DNA from: Thiobacillus sp.
GTDB lineage: Bacteria > Pseudomonadota > Gammaproteobacteria > Burkholderiales > Thiobacillaceae
DNA: 64,000 nt
Direction: 5' to 3'
Assembly: GCA_024235835.1 (NCBI GenBank)
Contig: JACKLQ010000001.1
Span: 1,550,001-1,614,000, forward strand
Shown: piece by piece, positions 52,197 to 61,518 of the stretch
Layout: each line of letters opens with the position of its first letter
Numbering within the stretch: the first letter of the stretch is position 1
Made by a program: the position numbers and the translations under genes
Notes under the pieces: generated by a model
The model's input: only the letters and a program-made list of their open reading frames with translations
Database searches by the model: none
What the model was told of the DNA's origin: nothing

Positions 52197-52796
52197 GTGA
52201 GCGATCGGGAAATCGACCTCCAGTTGGTCGAACGGGTTCGGGAAGGGGACAAACGCGCCTACGGGCTGCTGGTGGAGAAATACCGCCGCAAGCTCATGCG
52301 TCTGCTGTCCCGCATGGTGCGGGACCCGGACGAAATCGAGGATATCGCCCAGGAGACCTTCATCAAGGCCTACCGGGCCCTGCCCCAGTTCCGCGGCGAC
52401 GCAGCCTTCTATACCTGGCTCTACCGCATCGCCGTGAACACGGCAAAGAACTACCTGGCGGCCAAAAGCCGGGGCATGCAGACACTATCGGACCAGGCTC
52501 TCAACGACGAGGACGAGCCGGACGAACGTCTGGTGGCCCAGGACATCAGTACGCCGGAGTCGGAACTTCTTACGAAACAGGTGGCCTATGCGGTTAATGA
52601 AGCGGTGGAGGCCTTGCCGCAGGAACTCCGCCAGGCCATTACCCTCAGAGAGATTGAAGGTATGAGTTACGAAGAGATCGCCGAAGCCATGGACTGTCCG
52701 ATCGGTACGGTGCGTTCGCGCATCTTCCGGGCTCGGGAAGCCATTGCCGCCAAGCTGCGTCCCATCCTGGGCACTTCCGAAGACCGAAGGTGGTAA
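52197..52796 (+). CDS. rpoE: RNA polymerase sigma factor sigma-E (AlgU-like)
   Basis: The 199-aa ECF sigma factor controls the envelope-stress response. It shows region 2 (LLVEKYRRKLMRLLSRMVRDPDEIEDIAQETFIKAY) and region 4 (LRQAITLREIEGMSYEEIAEAMDCPIGTVRSRIFRAREAI). The start is GTG at 52197 with GAGAG about 7 nt upstream, and the length matches betaproteobacterial RpoE. It is followed by rseA, rseB, rseC and a degP-like gene, the complete sigma-E module. A TATACT at 52101 may be a -10 box in the upstream region. Confidence 0.96.
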   Translation: MSDREIDLQLVERVREGDKRAYGLLVEKYRRKLMRLLSRMVRDPDEIEDIAQETFIKAYRALPQFRGDAAFYTWLYRIAVNTAKNYLAAKSRGMQTLSDQALNDEDEPDERLVAQDISTPESELLTKQVAYAVNEAVEALPQELRQAITLREIEGMSYEEIAEAMDCPIGTVRSRIFRAREAIAAKLRPILGTSEDRRW

Positions 52797-52798
52797 GC

Positions 52799-53308
52799 AT
52801 GATGATGAAAACCGCGACCCAAGCCATGCCCCTCGCGGAGCACGACGACACCCTTTCCGCTTTCCTGGATGGCGAACTGTCCGACGATGAGGCCCGCCAG
52901 GTTCTGAGAAACCTGGACGCCGATGCGGCTGCCCGGGACAAGGCCTGGTCCTACATGTCGGTGGGCGATGCCCTGCGGGGCTTCCATGCCGCGCCGCCGT
53001 CGCCCCATCTCACCGCCCGGGTCATGGCGGCACTGGAACAGGAGCCCACTATCCTGGCGCCCATGCGCAAGCCCAGGGACCGCCGCGCCTCCATGTGGCT
53101 GGCGGCGGCGGCTATCGGCGCCATCACCTGGGGCCTGTGGCAAAGCCTGCCCGACCGGGGCCCGGCGATCCCCCTGGCTGCCAATGACACACCCCCCCCC
53201 ATGGACGTACAGCCCTACCTGGCTGCCCATCAGGACTTCGCCCAGGCCGTTATTTCCCCGGCGGAAATGAACTTCACCCAGGTTTCCCTGGTGGAGGCCC
53301 GCCCATGA
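52799..53308 (+). CDS. rseA: anti-sigma-E factor RseA
   Basis: RseA binds sigma-E at the membrane and is cut during envelope stress. The 169-aa protein has the N-terminal sigma-binding segment (LSAFLDGELSDDEARQVL) and one membrane helix (about 100-118), then a periplasmic tail ending in VSLVEARP. The ATG at 52799 has GAAGG 8 nt upstream. Its start lies 3 nt after the rpoE stop, and its stop overlaps rseB. It lacks any zinc-binding motif in the visible sequence. Confidence 0.9.
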   Translation: MMMKTATQAMPLAEHDDTLSAFLDGELSDDEARQVLRNLDADAAARDKAWSYMSVGDALRGFHAAPPSPHLTARVMAALEQEPTILAPMRKPRDRRASMWLAAAAIGAITWGLWQSLPDRGPAIPLAANDTPPPMDVQPYLAAHQDFAQAVISPAEMNFTQVSLVEARP

Positions 53309-54255
53309 AGGGGGGGGCTTGGCTGACCCTGGCCGCAGTGGCCGCGTCACTGCACTCCACCTCCGCCCTTGCCACCGATGCCCTGCCCGCCAACGAAGCA
53401 GCCAACCTGCTGCAAAGGATTTCCGACGCCTCTCGCCGCATGGCCTATGAAGGCGTATTCGTTTTCCGGCACGGCGGCAGCGCACAGACCCTGATGGTCA
53501 GCAACCGCCCCAGCGGTACCAGCGTGGAAAGCCGGCTCATGACCATGGACGGCAGCCAGCGGGAAGTCCGCTGTTCCCAGCAATCCTCCGTGACCCTGGT
53601 GGTCAACGGTACCCAGTTGCGACTGGAGAAGCGCCTCAACAAGCGCCATTTTCCCGATTTGCTGCCCGTAAGCGCCGCCCCCCTGGCCAGCTGGTACGCG
53701 GTACGCCCAGGCACCCAGGACCGGGTGGCGGGCAAGGACTGCAACAACGTGGAAATCACTCCCAGGGACATCTACCGCTGGGGCTATGTCCTGTGCATCG
53801 ATCGCAGCACCGGTTTCCCGCTACGGGCAGTGATGACCAACGGCAATGGTCAGCCCCTCATGCAATACAGTTTCGCCGAGATCAAGCTGGGCTCCATGCC
53901 CAAGGCGGAAAACCGCTCCATGCCTCACATCCCGGAAGCTGCCAGGCCTGTGGACAACGACAGCATCGAGATCGGCGGCCTGCCACCGGGCTTCAGCCGT
54001 ATCGCCGCCGTGCGGCGTCAGTTGCCCAACCATAGCGGCGAGGTGGAGCACTGGGTTTTCAGTGACGGCCTGACCCACGTATCCCTTTTCCTGGAGCCCG
54101 CAAGGCTACCCGTGGAAGCCATCAAGGGTCAGAGCAAGCAGGGCATGATCAACATGATCAAGCGCCAGGTGGGCGGCCTCCAGGCCACCATCCTGGGCGA
54201 GGCACCCTGGGCCACGGTGGAAAGCATTGCCATGGGCCTGGAGGAAAAGCGTTGA
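53305..54255 (+). CDS. rseB: periplasmic sigma-E regulator RseB (MucB)
   Basis: RseB shields RseA from cleavage and binds lipoprotein or LPS intermediates. The 316-aa precursor has a signal peptide (about residues 1-23, ending ALA) and the two-domain LolA-like fold with YEGVFVFRHGG and WYAVRPGTQDRVAG. It overlaps rseA (ATGA) and rseC. Length is typical. Confidence 0.93.
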   Translation: MKGGAWLTLAAVAASLHSTSALATDALPANEAANLLQRISDASRRMAYEGVFVFRHGGSAQTLMVSNRPSGTSVESRLMTMDGSQREVRCSQQSSVTLVVNGTQLRLEKRLNKRHFPDLLPVSAAPLASWYAVRPGTQDRVAGKDCNNVEITPRDIYRWGYVLCIDRSTGFPLRAVMTNGNGQPLMQYSFAEIKLGSMPKAENRSMPHIPEAARPVDNDSIEIGGLPPGFSRIAAVRRQLPNHSGEVEHWVFSDGLTHVSLFLEPARLPVEAIKGQSKQGMINMIKRQVGGLQATILGEAPWATVESIAMGLEEKR

Positions 54256-54689
54256 TCGAGTCCCCGGCTCGGGTCACCCGCATCGAGGGCGCCACGGCCT
54301 GGGTCATCAGCGAAGCCCCCTCCTCCTGTGGCGCCTGTGGCGGCAAAGGCTGCGGTTCCTCAGCCTTCAACCGCCTTTGGCACCCGGAAAACCCGGAGTT
54401 CCACGTAGCCAACCCCATCCATGCCCAGCCGGGAGAGGCTGTGGTGGTGGGACTGCCAGAGGGTGCACTGCTCCAGGCCAGCACGGCGGCCTACTTGGTG
54501 CCCCTGGCCTCACTGCTGGCAGGCGCGGCATTCGGGCAACTGGTGGTGGGCGGGGAACTGGCCGCCGCCCTGGGCGGTCTGACCGGACTGCTGCTGGCGG
54601 GGCTCTGGCTCAAGGGCCGACGCCCGCGCAACGAAATCGATCCGGTAATCCTGCGGCGCGGTACGACTGCCTGTGCCAACGGTCACTGA
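54252..54689 (+). CDS. rseC: RseC/SoxR-reducing family protein
   Basis: The 145-aa protein matches RseC. It has a Cys-rich segment SSCGACGGKGCGSS near residues 24-37, with one fewer cysteine than the common C-x2-C-x5-C-x5-C pattern, and two membrane helices (about 79-98 and 103-119). It may help supply reducing power to SoxR or affect sigma-E. The start appears to be a TTG at 54252, overlapping the rseB stop, which would limit its translation. It precedes the degP-like gene by 35 nt. Confidence 0.85.
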   Translation: MIESPARVTRIEGATAWVISEAPSSCGACGGKGCGSSAFNRLWHPENPEFHVANPIHAQPGEAVVVGLPEGALLQASTAAYLVPLASLLAGAAFGQLVVGGELAAALGGLTGLLLAGLWLKGRRPRNEIDPVILRRGTTACANGH

Positions 54690-54724
54690 CTTTCAATCGA
54701 CTGTTTGACTTGATGAGGTTTGTC

Positions 54725-56107
54725 ATGAACAAGTGGTTAACCCTGTTTGGTTTGACCCTGGGCTTTATGGCGGAAGTCGCCCTGGCCCAGCTCCCCGATT
54801 TCACGGACATGGTGGAACGCCAGTCCCCTGCCGTGGTGAACATCGCCACCGTCCAGGACAGCCGACAGGTTCGGCGCGGCCAGCGCATGCCGGAGGCGGG
54901 TGAGATGTTTGATTTCTTCCGCCGCATGCTGCCCCCGGAAATGGACCCCCGGGACCCCCACCGGGGACCCATGCAGATGCCGCCCCGCCATGGCCAGGGC
55001 TCCGGTTTCATCATTTCCGCAGACGGCTACATCCTCACCAATACCCATGTCGTGGACGACGTGGACGAGGTGGTGGTGAAGCTCCATGACAAGCGGGAGT
55101 TTCGGGCAAAAGTCGTGGGCAAGGATGATCGTACCGACGTGGCTCTCATCAAGATCAACGCCGACAAGCTGCCCACGGTGACCATAGGCACCCCCGGCAA
55201 ACTGCGGGTGGGCGAATGGGTACTGGCCATCGGCGCCCCCTTCGGCTTCGAGAACTCCGTCACCGCCGGCATCGTCTCCGCCAAGGGCCGCAGCCTGCCC
55301 CAGGAGAACTACGTGCCCTTCATTCAGACCGACGTGGCGGTGAACCCGGGCAACTCCGGCGGGCCCCTGTTCAACATGAACGGCGAGGTGGTGGGCATGA
55401 ACTCCCAGATCATCTCCCGCTCCGGCGGCTACATGGGCCTGTCCTTCGCCATCCCCATCGACGTGGCCATGGACATCGCCCAGCAACTCAAGACCGACGG
55501 CAAGGTGGACCGGGGCCGGTTGGGGGTCATGATCCAGGAAGTCACCGCCGACCTGGCCGACTCCTTCGGCCTTAAGAAACCCGAGGGCGCCCTGGTGGCC
55601 GAGGTGGAATCCGGCAGCCCCGCCGACAAGGCCGGCATCCAGGTGTCCGACATCATCCTCGCCTTCAATGGCCGTGCCATCAGGGAATCCATCGACCTGC
55701 CCCGCATGGTGGGCGCCACCAAGCCCGGCACCAGGACCAAATTGAGCGTCTGGCGCAAGGGCAGCACCCGGGAGTTGGACGTGACGGTGGGCGCCATGCC
55801 CGAGGCGGAGAAGACCGCCCAGGCACCCGCTGCCAAGAAGAGCAACCGGGCTGGCCTGGTGGTTGCCGCCCTGGGCGCTGAACAGAAGAAGGCCCTGGAC
55901 ATCAACAGCGGCGTGCTGGTGGAAGATGCCACCGGCCCGGCCGCACGGGCGGGTATCGAGGCCGGCGACGTGATCCTGGCGGTGAACAACCAGGAAGTGA
56001 ACTCCGCCGACGACCTGAACCGCCTGCTGGAGGGACGCCAACGGGTGGCCCTGCTGGTGAAGCGGGGCGAGGGCGCCCATTACGTCTCCCTGCGGCTGGA
56101 CAAATAA
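54725..56107 (+). CDS. periplasmic serine protease of the DegP/DegQ (MucD) type
   Basis: The 460-aa protease has a signal peptide (MNKWLTLFGLTLGFMAEVALA), a trypsin-like domain with His in TNTHVV, Asp in DRTDVALIK and Ser in GNSGGPLFN, and two PDZ domains (about residues 270-360 and 380-455). It degrades misfolded envelope proteins and fits the sigma-E module. A second ATG at 54713 is possible, but GAGG lies 6 nt before 54725. Confidence 0.94.
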   Translation: MNKWLTLFGLTLGFMAEVALAQLPDFTDMVERQSPAVVNIATVQDSRQVRRGQRMPEAGEMFDFFRRMLPPEMDPRDPHRGPMQMPPRHGQGSGFIISADGYILTNTHVVDDVDEVVVKLHDKREFRAKVVGKDDRTDVALIKINADKLPTVTIGTPGKLRVGEWVLAIGAPFGFENSVTAGIVSAKGRSLPQENYVPFIQTDVAVNPGNSGGPLFNMNGEVVGMNSQIISRSGGYMGLSFAIPIDVAMDIAQQLKTDGKVDRGRLGVMIQEVTADLADSFGLKKPEGALVAEVESGSPADKAGIQVSDIILAFNGRAIRESIDLPRMVGATKPGTRTKLSVWRKGSTRELDVTVGAMPEAEKTAQAPAAKKSNRAGLVVAALGAEQKKALDINSGVLVEDATGPAARAGIEAGDVILAVNNQEVNSADDLNRLLEGRQRVALLVKRGEGAHYVSLRLDK

Positions 56108-56190
56108 GTCTTTGAAAATTTGCGGGAAACCGGGGCCGTCGCCGCTAAGGTACCGGTGTTTCGGGTAAAATCCCGCCCGTTCCCGTCAAT

Positions 56191-56223
56191 GAGGCACGTT
56201 CCGCGTGCCTCTCTTTGTTTTTC
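56191..56223 (+). promoter_or_regulatory. terminator-like hairpin that abuts the lepA start codon
   Basis: GAGGCACG (56191-56198) and CGTGCCTC (56204-56211) form an 8-bp stem with a 5-nt loop, followed by TCTTTGTTTTTC. It has the form of a rho-independent terminator for the degP-like gene, but its T-run ends exactly at the lepA ATG (56224), and no Shine-Dalgarno sequence is left. It may therefore act as an attenuator or translation switch. Confidence 0.8.
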
Positions 56224-58017
56224 ATGCGCAACATCCGCAACTTTTCCATCATCGCCCACATCGACCACGGCAAGTCCACCCTGGCGGATCGCCTGATCCA
56301 TCGTTGCGGTGGCCTGGCGGACCGGGAGATGGACGCCCAGGTCCTGGATTCCATGGACCTGGAGCGGGAGCGGGGCATCACCATCAAGGCCCAGACCGCA
56401 GCCCTGCTGTACAAGGCAAAGGACGGCCAGGAATACCAGCTCAACCTCATCGATACCCCCGGCCACGTGGACTTCTCCTACGAGGTGTCCCGCTCCCTGT
56501 CCGCCTGCGAGGGCGCCCTGCTGGTGGTGGACGCCTCCCAGGGGGTGGAGGCCCAGACCGTGGCCAACTGCTACACCGCCATCGACCTGGGTGTGGAGGT
56601 GTTCCCGGTACTGAACAAGATCGACCTGCCCTCGGCGGAACCGGAGCGGGTCATCGAGGAGATCGAGGAGATCGTCGGCATCCCCGCCGAGGACGCGGTG
56701 CGCTGTTCCGCCAAGACGGGCCTGGGCATCGACGACGTGCTGGAGGCCATCGTCAGGCACGTGCCGCCCCCCGCCGGCGACGAGGACGCGCCCCTGAAGG
56801 CCCTGGTGATCGACTCCTGGTTCGACAACTACGTGGGCGTGGTGATGCTGGTGCGGGTGGTGGACGGCGTGCTGAAGCAGAAGGACAAGATCCGACTGAT
56901 GGCCGCCAATGTGGATTACCTGGTGGAAAACGTGGGCGTGTTCACGCCCAAGTCCCTGGCGCGCCCGGAACTGCGTGCCGGCCAGGTGGGCTTCGTCATC
57001 GCCGGCATCAAGGACCTGAAGCACGCCAAGGTGGGGGACACCCTGACCCTGGCCAGTCGTCCCGCCACCGAGCCCCTGCCCGGCTTCAAGGAGATCCAGC
57101 CCCAGGTGTTCGCCGGCCTGTATCCGGTGGAATCCCACGAATACGACTCCCTGCGGGACGCCTTGACCAAGCTGCAATTGAACGACTCGGCCCTGCGCTT
57201 CGAGCCGGAGACCTCCCAGGCCCTGGGTTTCGGCTTCCGCTGCGGTTTCCTGGGCCTCCTGCACATGGACATCGTGCAGGAGCGCCTGGAACGGGAGTTC
57301 GACCAGAACCTCATCACCACCGCCCCCTCCGTGGAATACCAGGTGGTGATGAAGGACGGCACCATGATCGACGTGGAGAACCCCTCCCGCCTGCCGGATC
57401 TCTCCAAGATCGAGGAGATCCGGGAACCCATCATCACCGCCACCATCCTGGTGCCCGAGGCCTACCTGGGCAACGTCATGACCCTGTGCAACCAGAAGCG
57501 GGGCGCCCAGGTGGACATGAAGTACATGGGCCGCCAGGTCATGCTGAAGTACGACCTGCCCCTCAACGAGGTGGTGCTGGACTTCTTCGACCGGCTGAAA
57601 TCCACCTCCCGGGGCTACGCCTCCCTGGACTATGAGTTCAAGGAATTCCGCGCCGACGACCTCATCAAGCTGGACGTGCTGGTGAACGGCGAAAAGGTGG
57701 ATGCCCTGGCCCTCATCGTGCACCGCTCCACCTCCCAGTACCGGGGCCGGGAACTGGTGTCCAAGATGCGGGAACTGATCCCCCGGCAGATGTTCGACGT
57801 GGCCGTGCAGGCGGCCATTGGCTCCCACATCATCGCCCGGGAAACGGTGAAGGCCCTGCGCAAGAACGTCCTCGCCAAATGCTACGGCGGTGACATCACC
57901 CGCAAGAAGAAGCTGCTGGAGAAACAGAAGGAAGGCAAGAAGCGCATGAAGCAGGTGGGCAACGTGGAAATCCCCCAGGAGGCCTTCCTGGCCATCCTGC
58001 AAGTTGGAGAGAAATAA
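56224..58017 (+). CDS. lepA: elongation factor 4 (back-translocase)
   Basis: LepA acts on stalled or mistranslocated ribosomes. The 597-aa GTPase has G1 AHIDHGKST near the N terminus, RGITIKAQT, DTPGHVDF (G3) and NKIDLP (G4), and the LepA-specific C-terminal domain. The ATG at 56224 gives the usual start MRNIRNFSIIAHIDHGK. A terminator-like hairpin directly precedes it. The lepB start follows its stop with no spacer. Confidence 0.97.
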   Translation: MRNIRNFSIIAHIDHGKSTLADRLIHRCGGLADREMDAQVLDSMDLERERGITIKAQTAALLYKAKDGQEYQLNLIDTPGHVDFSYEVSRSLSACEGALLVVDASQGVEAQTVANCYTAIDLGVEVFPVLNKIDLPSAEPERVIEEIEEIVGIPAEDAVRCSAKTGLGIDDVLEAIVRHVPPPAGDEDAPLKALVIDSWFDNYVGVVMLVRVVDGVLKQKDKIRLMAANVDYLVENVGVFTPKSLARPELRAGQVGFVIAGIKDLKHAKVGDTLTLASRPATEPLPGFKEIQPQVFAGLYPVESHEYDSLRDALTKLQLNDSALRFEPETSQALGFGFRCGFLGLLHMDIVQERLEREFDQNLITTAPSVEYQVVMKDGTMIDVENPSRLPDLSKIEEIREPIITATILVPEAYLGNVMTLCNQKRGAQVDMKYMGRQVMLKYDLPLNEVVLDFFDRLKSTSRGYASLDYEFKEFRADDLIKLDVLVNGEKVDALALIVHRSTSQYRGRELVSKMRELIPRQMFDVAVQAAIGSHIIARETVKALRKNVLAKCYGGDITRKKKLLEKQKEGKKRMKQVGNVEIPQEAFLAILQVGEK

Positions 58018-58854
58018 GTGAATTTCGCACTGATCCTGTTCCTGGCCCTGGTGGTCACCGGCGGCATCTGGCTCATCGACCACCTGTTCCTGGCCCGGCA
58101 CCGGGCGGCGGACGGCAAGCTGCCCATCCTGGTGGACTATTCCAAGAGCTTCTTCCCAGTGATCCTGGTGGTGTTCTTGCTGCGTTCCTTCCTGGTGGAG
58201 CCCTTCAAGATTCCTTCCGGCTCCATGCTGCCCACCCTGCTGGTGGGGGACTTCATCCTGGTGAACAAGTACGAGTACGGCATCCGCCTGCCGGTGATCA
58301 ACAGGAAGGTCATCGAACTGGGCCAGCCCGCCCGGGGCGACGTCATGGTGTTCCGCTTCCCCGCCGACCCCTCCCTGGATTACATCAAGCGGGTGGTGGG
58401 CGTGCCCGGAGACGAGGTGGAGTACCGGGAGAAACGACTGACCATCAACGGCAAGCCCACGGACATGGTGCGGGAGGGCCAGTTCGAGTACACGGGCCAG
58501 GGCCTCAACTACATTCGCGGCGACACTTGGCGGGAGCGCCTGGGGGAACACAACCATATCGCCATGACCCTGCCTGGGGAGCCCCCCGTGCGCGTGTACG
58601 AGGTAGCGGGCAATTTCCCCTACCGGGATCATTGCAGCTACAGTGAATCCGGGTTCAAATGCACCGTGCCCCAAGGCCACTATTTCATGCTGGGAGACAA
58701 CCGGGATGCCTCCAATGATTCCCGCTACTGGGGTTTCGTGCCTGACGGGAACATCGTGGGGCGTGCGTTCTTCATCTGGTGGAATTTCGATGATTTCCTG
58801 AACATGGTGAGCACCCTTTCCAAGCCGGCCCGGATCGGCACCATCATCGACTGA
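58018..58854 (+). CDS. lepB: signal peptidase I
   Basis: LepB cleaves secretory signal peptides. The 278-aa protein has two membrane helices at the N terminus, the catalytic serine in PSGSMLPTL and the catalytic lysine in YIKRVVGVPGD, plus the C-terminal GDNRDASNDSRYWG box. It starts with GTG at 58018 immediately after the lepA stop; GGAGAG lies about 8 nt upstream. Confidence 0.97.
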   Translation: MNFALILFLALVVTGGIWLIDHLFLARHRAADGKLPILVDYSKSFFPVILVVFLLRSFLVEPFKIPSGSMLPTLLVGDFILVNKYEYGIRLPVINRKVIELGQPARGDVMVFRFPADPSLDYIKRVVGVPGDEVEYREKRLTINGKPTDMVREGQFEYTGQGLNYIRGDTWRERLGEHNHIAMTLPGEPPVRVYEVAGNFPYRDHCSYSESGFKCTVPQGHYFMLGDNRDASNDSRYWGFVPDGNIVGRAFFIWWNFDDFLNMVSTLSKPARIGTIID

Positions 58855-58871
58855 ACTGCATAGGAGGCCCC

Positions 58872-59231
58872 ATGCGCAAACAACTCGGCATGTCCCTGGG
58901 CGGCTTGATCTTCCTGCTGCTGCTGCTCGTTTTCGTGGTCTACACCGCGGCGCGCGTCGTCCCGGCCTACATGGACTACTGGAGCCTCAAGCACGTACTG
59001 GAGAACGTGCTCAGACCCCTGACAGACGAACGTGTAACGCCAGTATCCATTCGCAACCGCTTCGAAAGGGAACTGAGCCTCAACAACATCAAGACGGTGT
59101 CGGTGGCGGACCTGGAGATCGAGCCCATGGAAAACGGTTTCCACCTGGTGGCCGAATACAGCGTGAAAGAGCCCTTCTGGCGCGAAATCCACCTGTGTAT
59201 GGATTTCAAGGCGGAAGCGCAAAGCAAGTAG
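58872..59231 (+). CDS. DUF4845 membrane protein
   Basis: The 119-aa protein has one membrane helix near the N terminus (about residues 10-29) and a small outer domain with NIKTVSVADLEIEPMENGFHLV. It belongs to DUF4845, typically found between lepB and rnc. Its role is unknown. AGGAGG lies 4 nt before the ATG. Confidence 0.85.
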   Translation: MRKQLGMSLGGLIFLLLLLVFVVYTAARVVPAYMDYWSLKHVLENVLRPLTDERVTPVSIRNRFERELSLNNIKTVSVADLEIEPMENGFHLVAEYSVKEPFWREIHLCMDFKAEAQSK

Positions 59232-59235
59232 TTCA

Positions 59236-59913
59236 ATGCCAGCCAGCACGGCCAAACTGGAGCAACAGCTCGGCCACACCTGGACCCGGCGGGACCTCCT
59301 CCTCCAGGCCCTGACCCACCGTAGCTATGGCGCCAGCAACAACGAGCGCCTGGAGTTCCTGGGGGACGGGGTGTTGAACTGCGTGGTGGGCCTGATGCTG
59401 TACCAGCAGTTCCCCGACCTGCCGGAGGGACGCCTGTCCCGCCTGCGGGCCAACCTCGTGAACCAGGACTCCCTCCACACCATCGCCCTGGAACTGGGCC
59501 TGGGCCAGCACCTCCATCTGGGCGAAGGTGAGATGCGCAGCGGCGGCGCCCAACGCCCCTCCATCCTGGCCGACGCCCTGGAATCCCTGCTGGGGGCCGC
59601 CCTGCTGGACGCGGGCTTCGATACGGCCCAGGCGTTGGTGGAACGCCTGTTCGGTTCCCGGTTGGCGGCCATCAACCCCGCCGTCCAGGGCAAGGATGCC
59701 AAGACCCGGCTGCAGGAGTGGCTCCAGCCCCGGCGCCATGGCCTGCCCACCTACGACCTGAAGGACACCTCGGGCCAGGCCCATGCCCAGACCTTCCACG
59801 TGGAATGCCGCATCGACGCCCTGGGGGTGGTGACCCAGGGCCAGGGAGGCAACCGCAAGGCGGCGGAGCAGCAGGCGGCCGCCGCGGCCCTGGCCATCCT
59901 GGAGAAATCGTGA
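59236..59913 (+). CDS. rnc: ribonuclease III
   Basis: RNase III cuts double-stranded RNA, including rRNA precursors. The 225-aa protein has the signature NERLEFLGDGVL (about residues 35-46, with the active-site Glu and Asp), the second acidic site LADALESLLGAALLD, and a C-terminal dsRBD (GNRKAAEQQAAAAAL). It overlaps era by GTGA. Confidence 0.97.
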   Translation: MPASTAKLEQQLGHTWTRRDLLLQALTHRSYGASNNERLEFLGDGVLNCVVGLMLYQQFPDLPEGRLSRLRANLVNQDSLHTIALELGLGQHLHLGEGEMRSGGAQRPSILADALESLLGAALLDAGFDTAQALVERLFGSRLAAINPAVQGKDAKTRLQEWLQPRRHGLPTYDLKDTSGQAHAQTFHVECRIDALGVVTQGQGGNRKAAEQQAAAAALAILEKS

Positions 59914-60821
59914 CCCCACCCAACAGTCCGGCGCACGCAAGCCCCTTTCGTACCGGGGTCATCGCCGTGGTGGGTCGCCCCAACGTGGGCAAGTCCACCC
60001 TGGTCAACGCTCTGGTGGGGGCCAAGGTCAGCATCGTCTCCAGCAAGCCCCAGACCACGCGCCACCGCATCCTGGGCGTGCGCACCGAGGAGGATGCCCA
60101 GTACATCTTCGCCGACACCCCCGGCTTCCAGACCCGCTACAAGAGCGCCTTGAACCAGGCCATGAACCGCTCCGTCACCCAGGCCCTGGCGGAGGTAGAC
60201 CTGGTGCTCTGGCTGGTGGAGGCCATGAAGTTCACCCCCGCCGACGAGCGCATCCTGCCCCTGCTGCCCCGGGACAAGCCCGTGGTGCTGGTGGTGAACA
60301 AGGTGGACGCCGTGGCCGACAAGACGGACCTGCTGCCCTTCCTGCAAAAGATGTCCAAACAGTTCGCCTTCGCCGAGATCGTGCCGCTGAGCGCTGAGCA
60401 GTCCAGGGACGCGGTCCGCCTACCCGCCATCCTCAAGCCCTATCTGCCCGACGGCGAGCCCTGGTTCGCCGAGGACGACATCACCGACCGTTCCTCCCGC
60501 TTCCTGGCGGCGGAAATCGTGCGGGAGAAGGTGTTCCGCCTCACCGGCGACGAGATTCCCTATGCCGTGGCAGTGACCATAGAACAGTTTGAGGAGACCC
60601 CCACTCTCTTCCGCATCGGTGCCGTGGTGTGGGTGGACCGGGAGGCCCACCGCCCCATCCTCCTGGGCCAGAAGGGGGAACACATCAAGCGTATCGCCTC
60701 CGAGGCGCGCCAGGACATGGAAAAGCTCTTCGACCGCAAGGTATTCCTGGAACTCTGGGTGAAGATTAAGGGGGGCTGGGCCGACGATGCACGCCTGATC
60801 AAGCAGTTCGGTTATGAGTGA
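59910..60821 (+). CDS. era: Era GTPase
   Basis: Era binds 16S rRNA and couples ribosome assembly to growth. The 303-aa protein has G1 GRPNVGKST, DTPGFQT (G3), NKVDAV (G4) and a C-terminal KH domain (LGQKGEHIKRIASEARQDMEKLF). It starts with GTG at 59910, overlapping rnc. The following recO gene overlaps its end. Confidence 0.97.
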   Translation: MTPPNSPAHASPFRTGVIAVVGRPNVGKSTLVNALVGAKVSIVSSKPQTTRHRILGVRTEEDAQYIFADTPGFQTRYKSALNQAMNRSVTQALAEVDLVLWLVEAMKFTPADERILPLLPRDKPVVLVVNKVDAVADKTDLLPFLQKMSKQFAFAEIVPLSAEQSRDAVRLPAILKPYLPDGEPWFAEDDITDRSSRFLAAEIVREKVFRLTGDEIPYAVAVTIEQFEETPTLFRIGAVVWVDREAHRPILLGQKGEHIKRIASEARQDMEKLFDRKVFLELWVKIKGGWADDARLIKQFGYE

Positions 60822-61518
60822 GCGGGTCGACGGCGAGGCGGCCTTCATTCTCCACACCCGCCCCTGGCGCGAGACCAGCCTCATCGTGGACGTGCTGTCC
60901 CGGCACCATGGCCGCCTGGGTCTGGTGGCCCGGGGGGCGCGGCGGCAAAGTTCTTCCCTGAAGGCCCGCCTGGTGTCCTTCCAGCCCCTGCACCTGTCCT
61001 GGTTCGGCAAGGGGTCCCTCCGGACCCTCCACGGCGCCGAGTGGCAGGGGGGCGGCCTGAACCTGCGGGGCCACGGCCTCATGTGCGGTTTCTACCTGAA
61101 CGAACTGCTGCTGCGACTGCTGCCCGAGGGGGACCCCCACGAAACCCTGTACGACCACTATGCGGCCACCCTGGAAGCGCTGAACGGGCAAGGGGACGTG
61201 GAACCCATCCTGCGCCGCTTCGAACTGGACCTGCTGTCGGAACTGGGTTATGCCCAGCCCCTGGGCCATGCTGCGGATGGTGGCGACCTCCAGGCTTCCG
61301 CCCGCTACGGCTACGAATACGGTGTGGGCGTGGTGGCTCCCAGTCCCGGCGCCGCCACTTACGCGGGGCGTACCTTGCTGGACCTGGCCCTGGGCGACCT
61401 GAGCCGTCCCAGCACCCTGGCGGAAGGTAAACTCCTCATGCGCGGGCTCCTGGCCCATTACCTGGGCGAGCAACCCCTCGCCACCCGGCAACTCCTCATC
61501 GACCTGCAAAAACTATGA
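60814..61518 (+). CDS. recO: DNA repair protein RecO
   Basis: RecO loads RecA in the RecFOR pathway. The 234-aa protein begins with an OB fold (AAFILHTRPWRETSLIVDVLSRHHGRLGLVARGAR) and has a helical C-terminal part. The four-cysteine zinc site found in some RecO proteins is absent. It overlaps era at 60814 and pdxJ at 61515. Confidence 0.94.
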   Translation: MSERVDGEAAFILHTRPWRETSLIVDVLSRHHGRLGLVARGARRQSSSLKARLVSFQPLHLSWFGKGSLRTLHGAEWQGGGLNLRGHGLMCGFYLNELLLRLLPEGDPHETLYDHYAATLEALNGQGDVEPILRRFELDLLSELGYAQPLGHAADGGDLQASARYGYEYGVGVVAPSPGAATYAGRTLLDLALGDLSRPSTLAEGKLLMRGLLAHYLGEQPLATRQLLIDLQKL

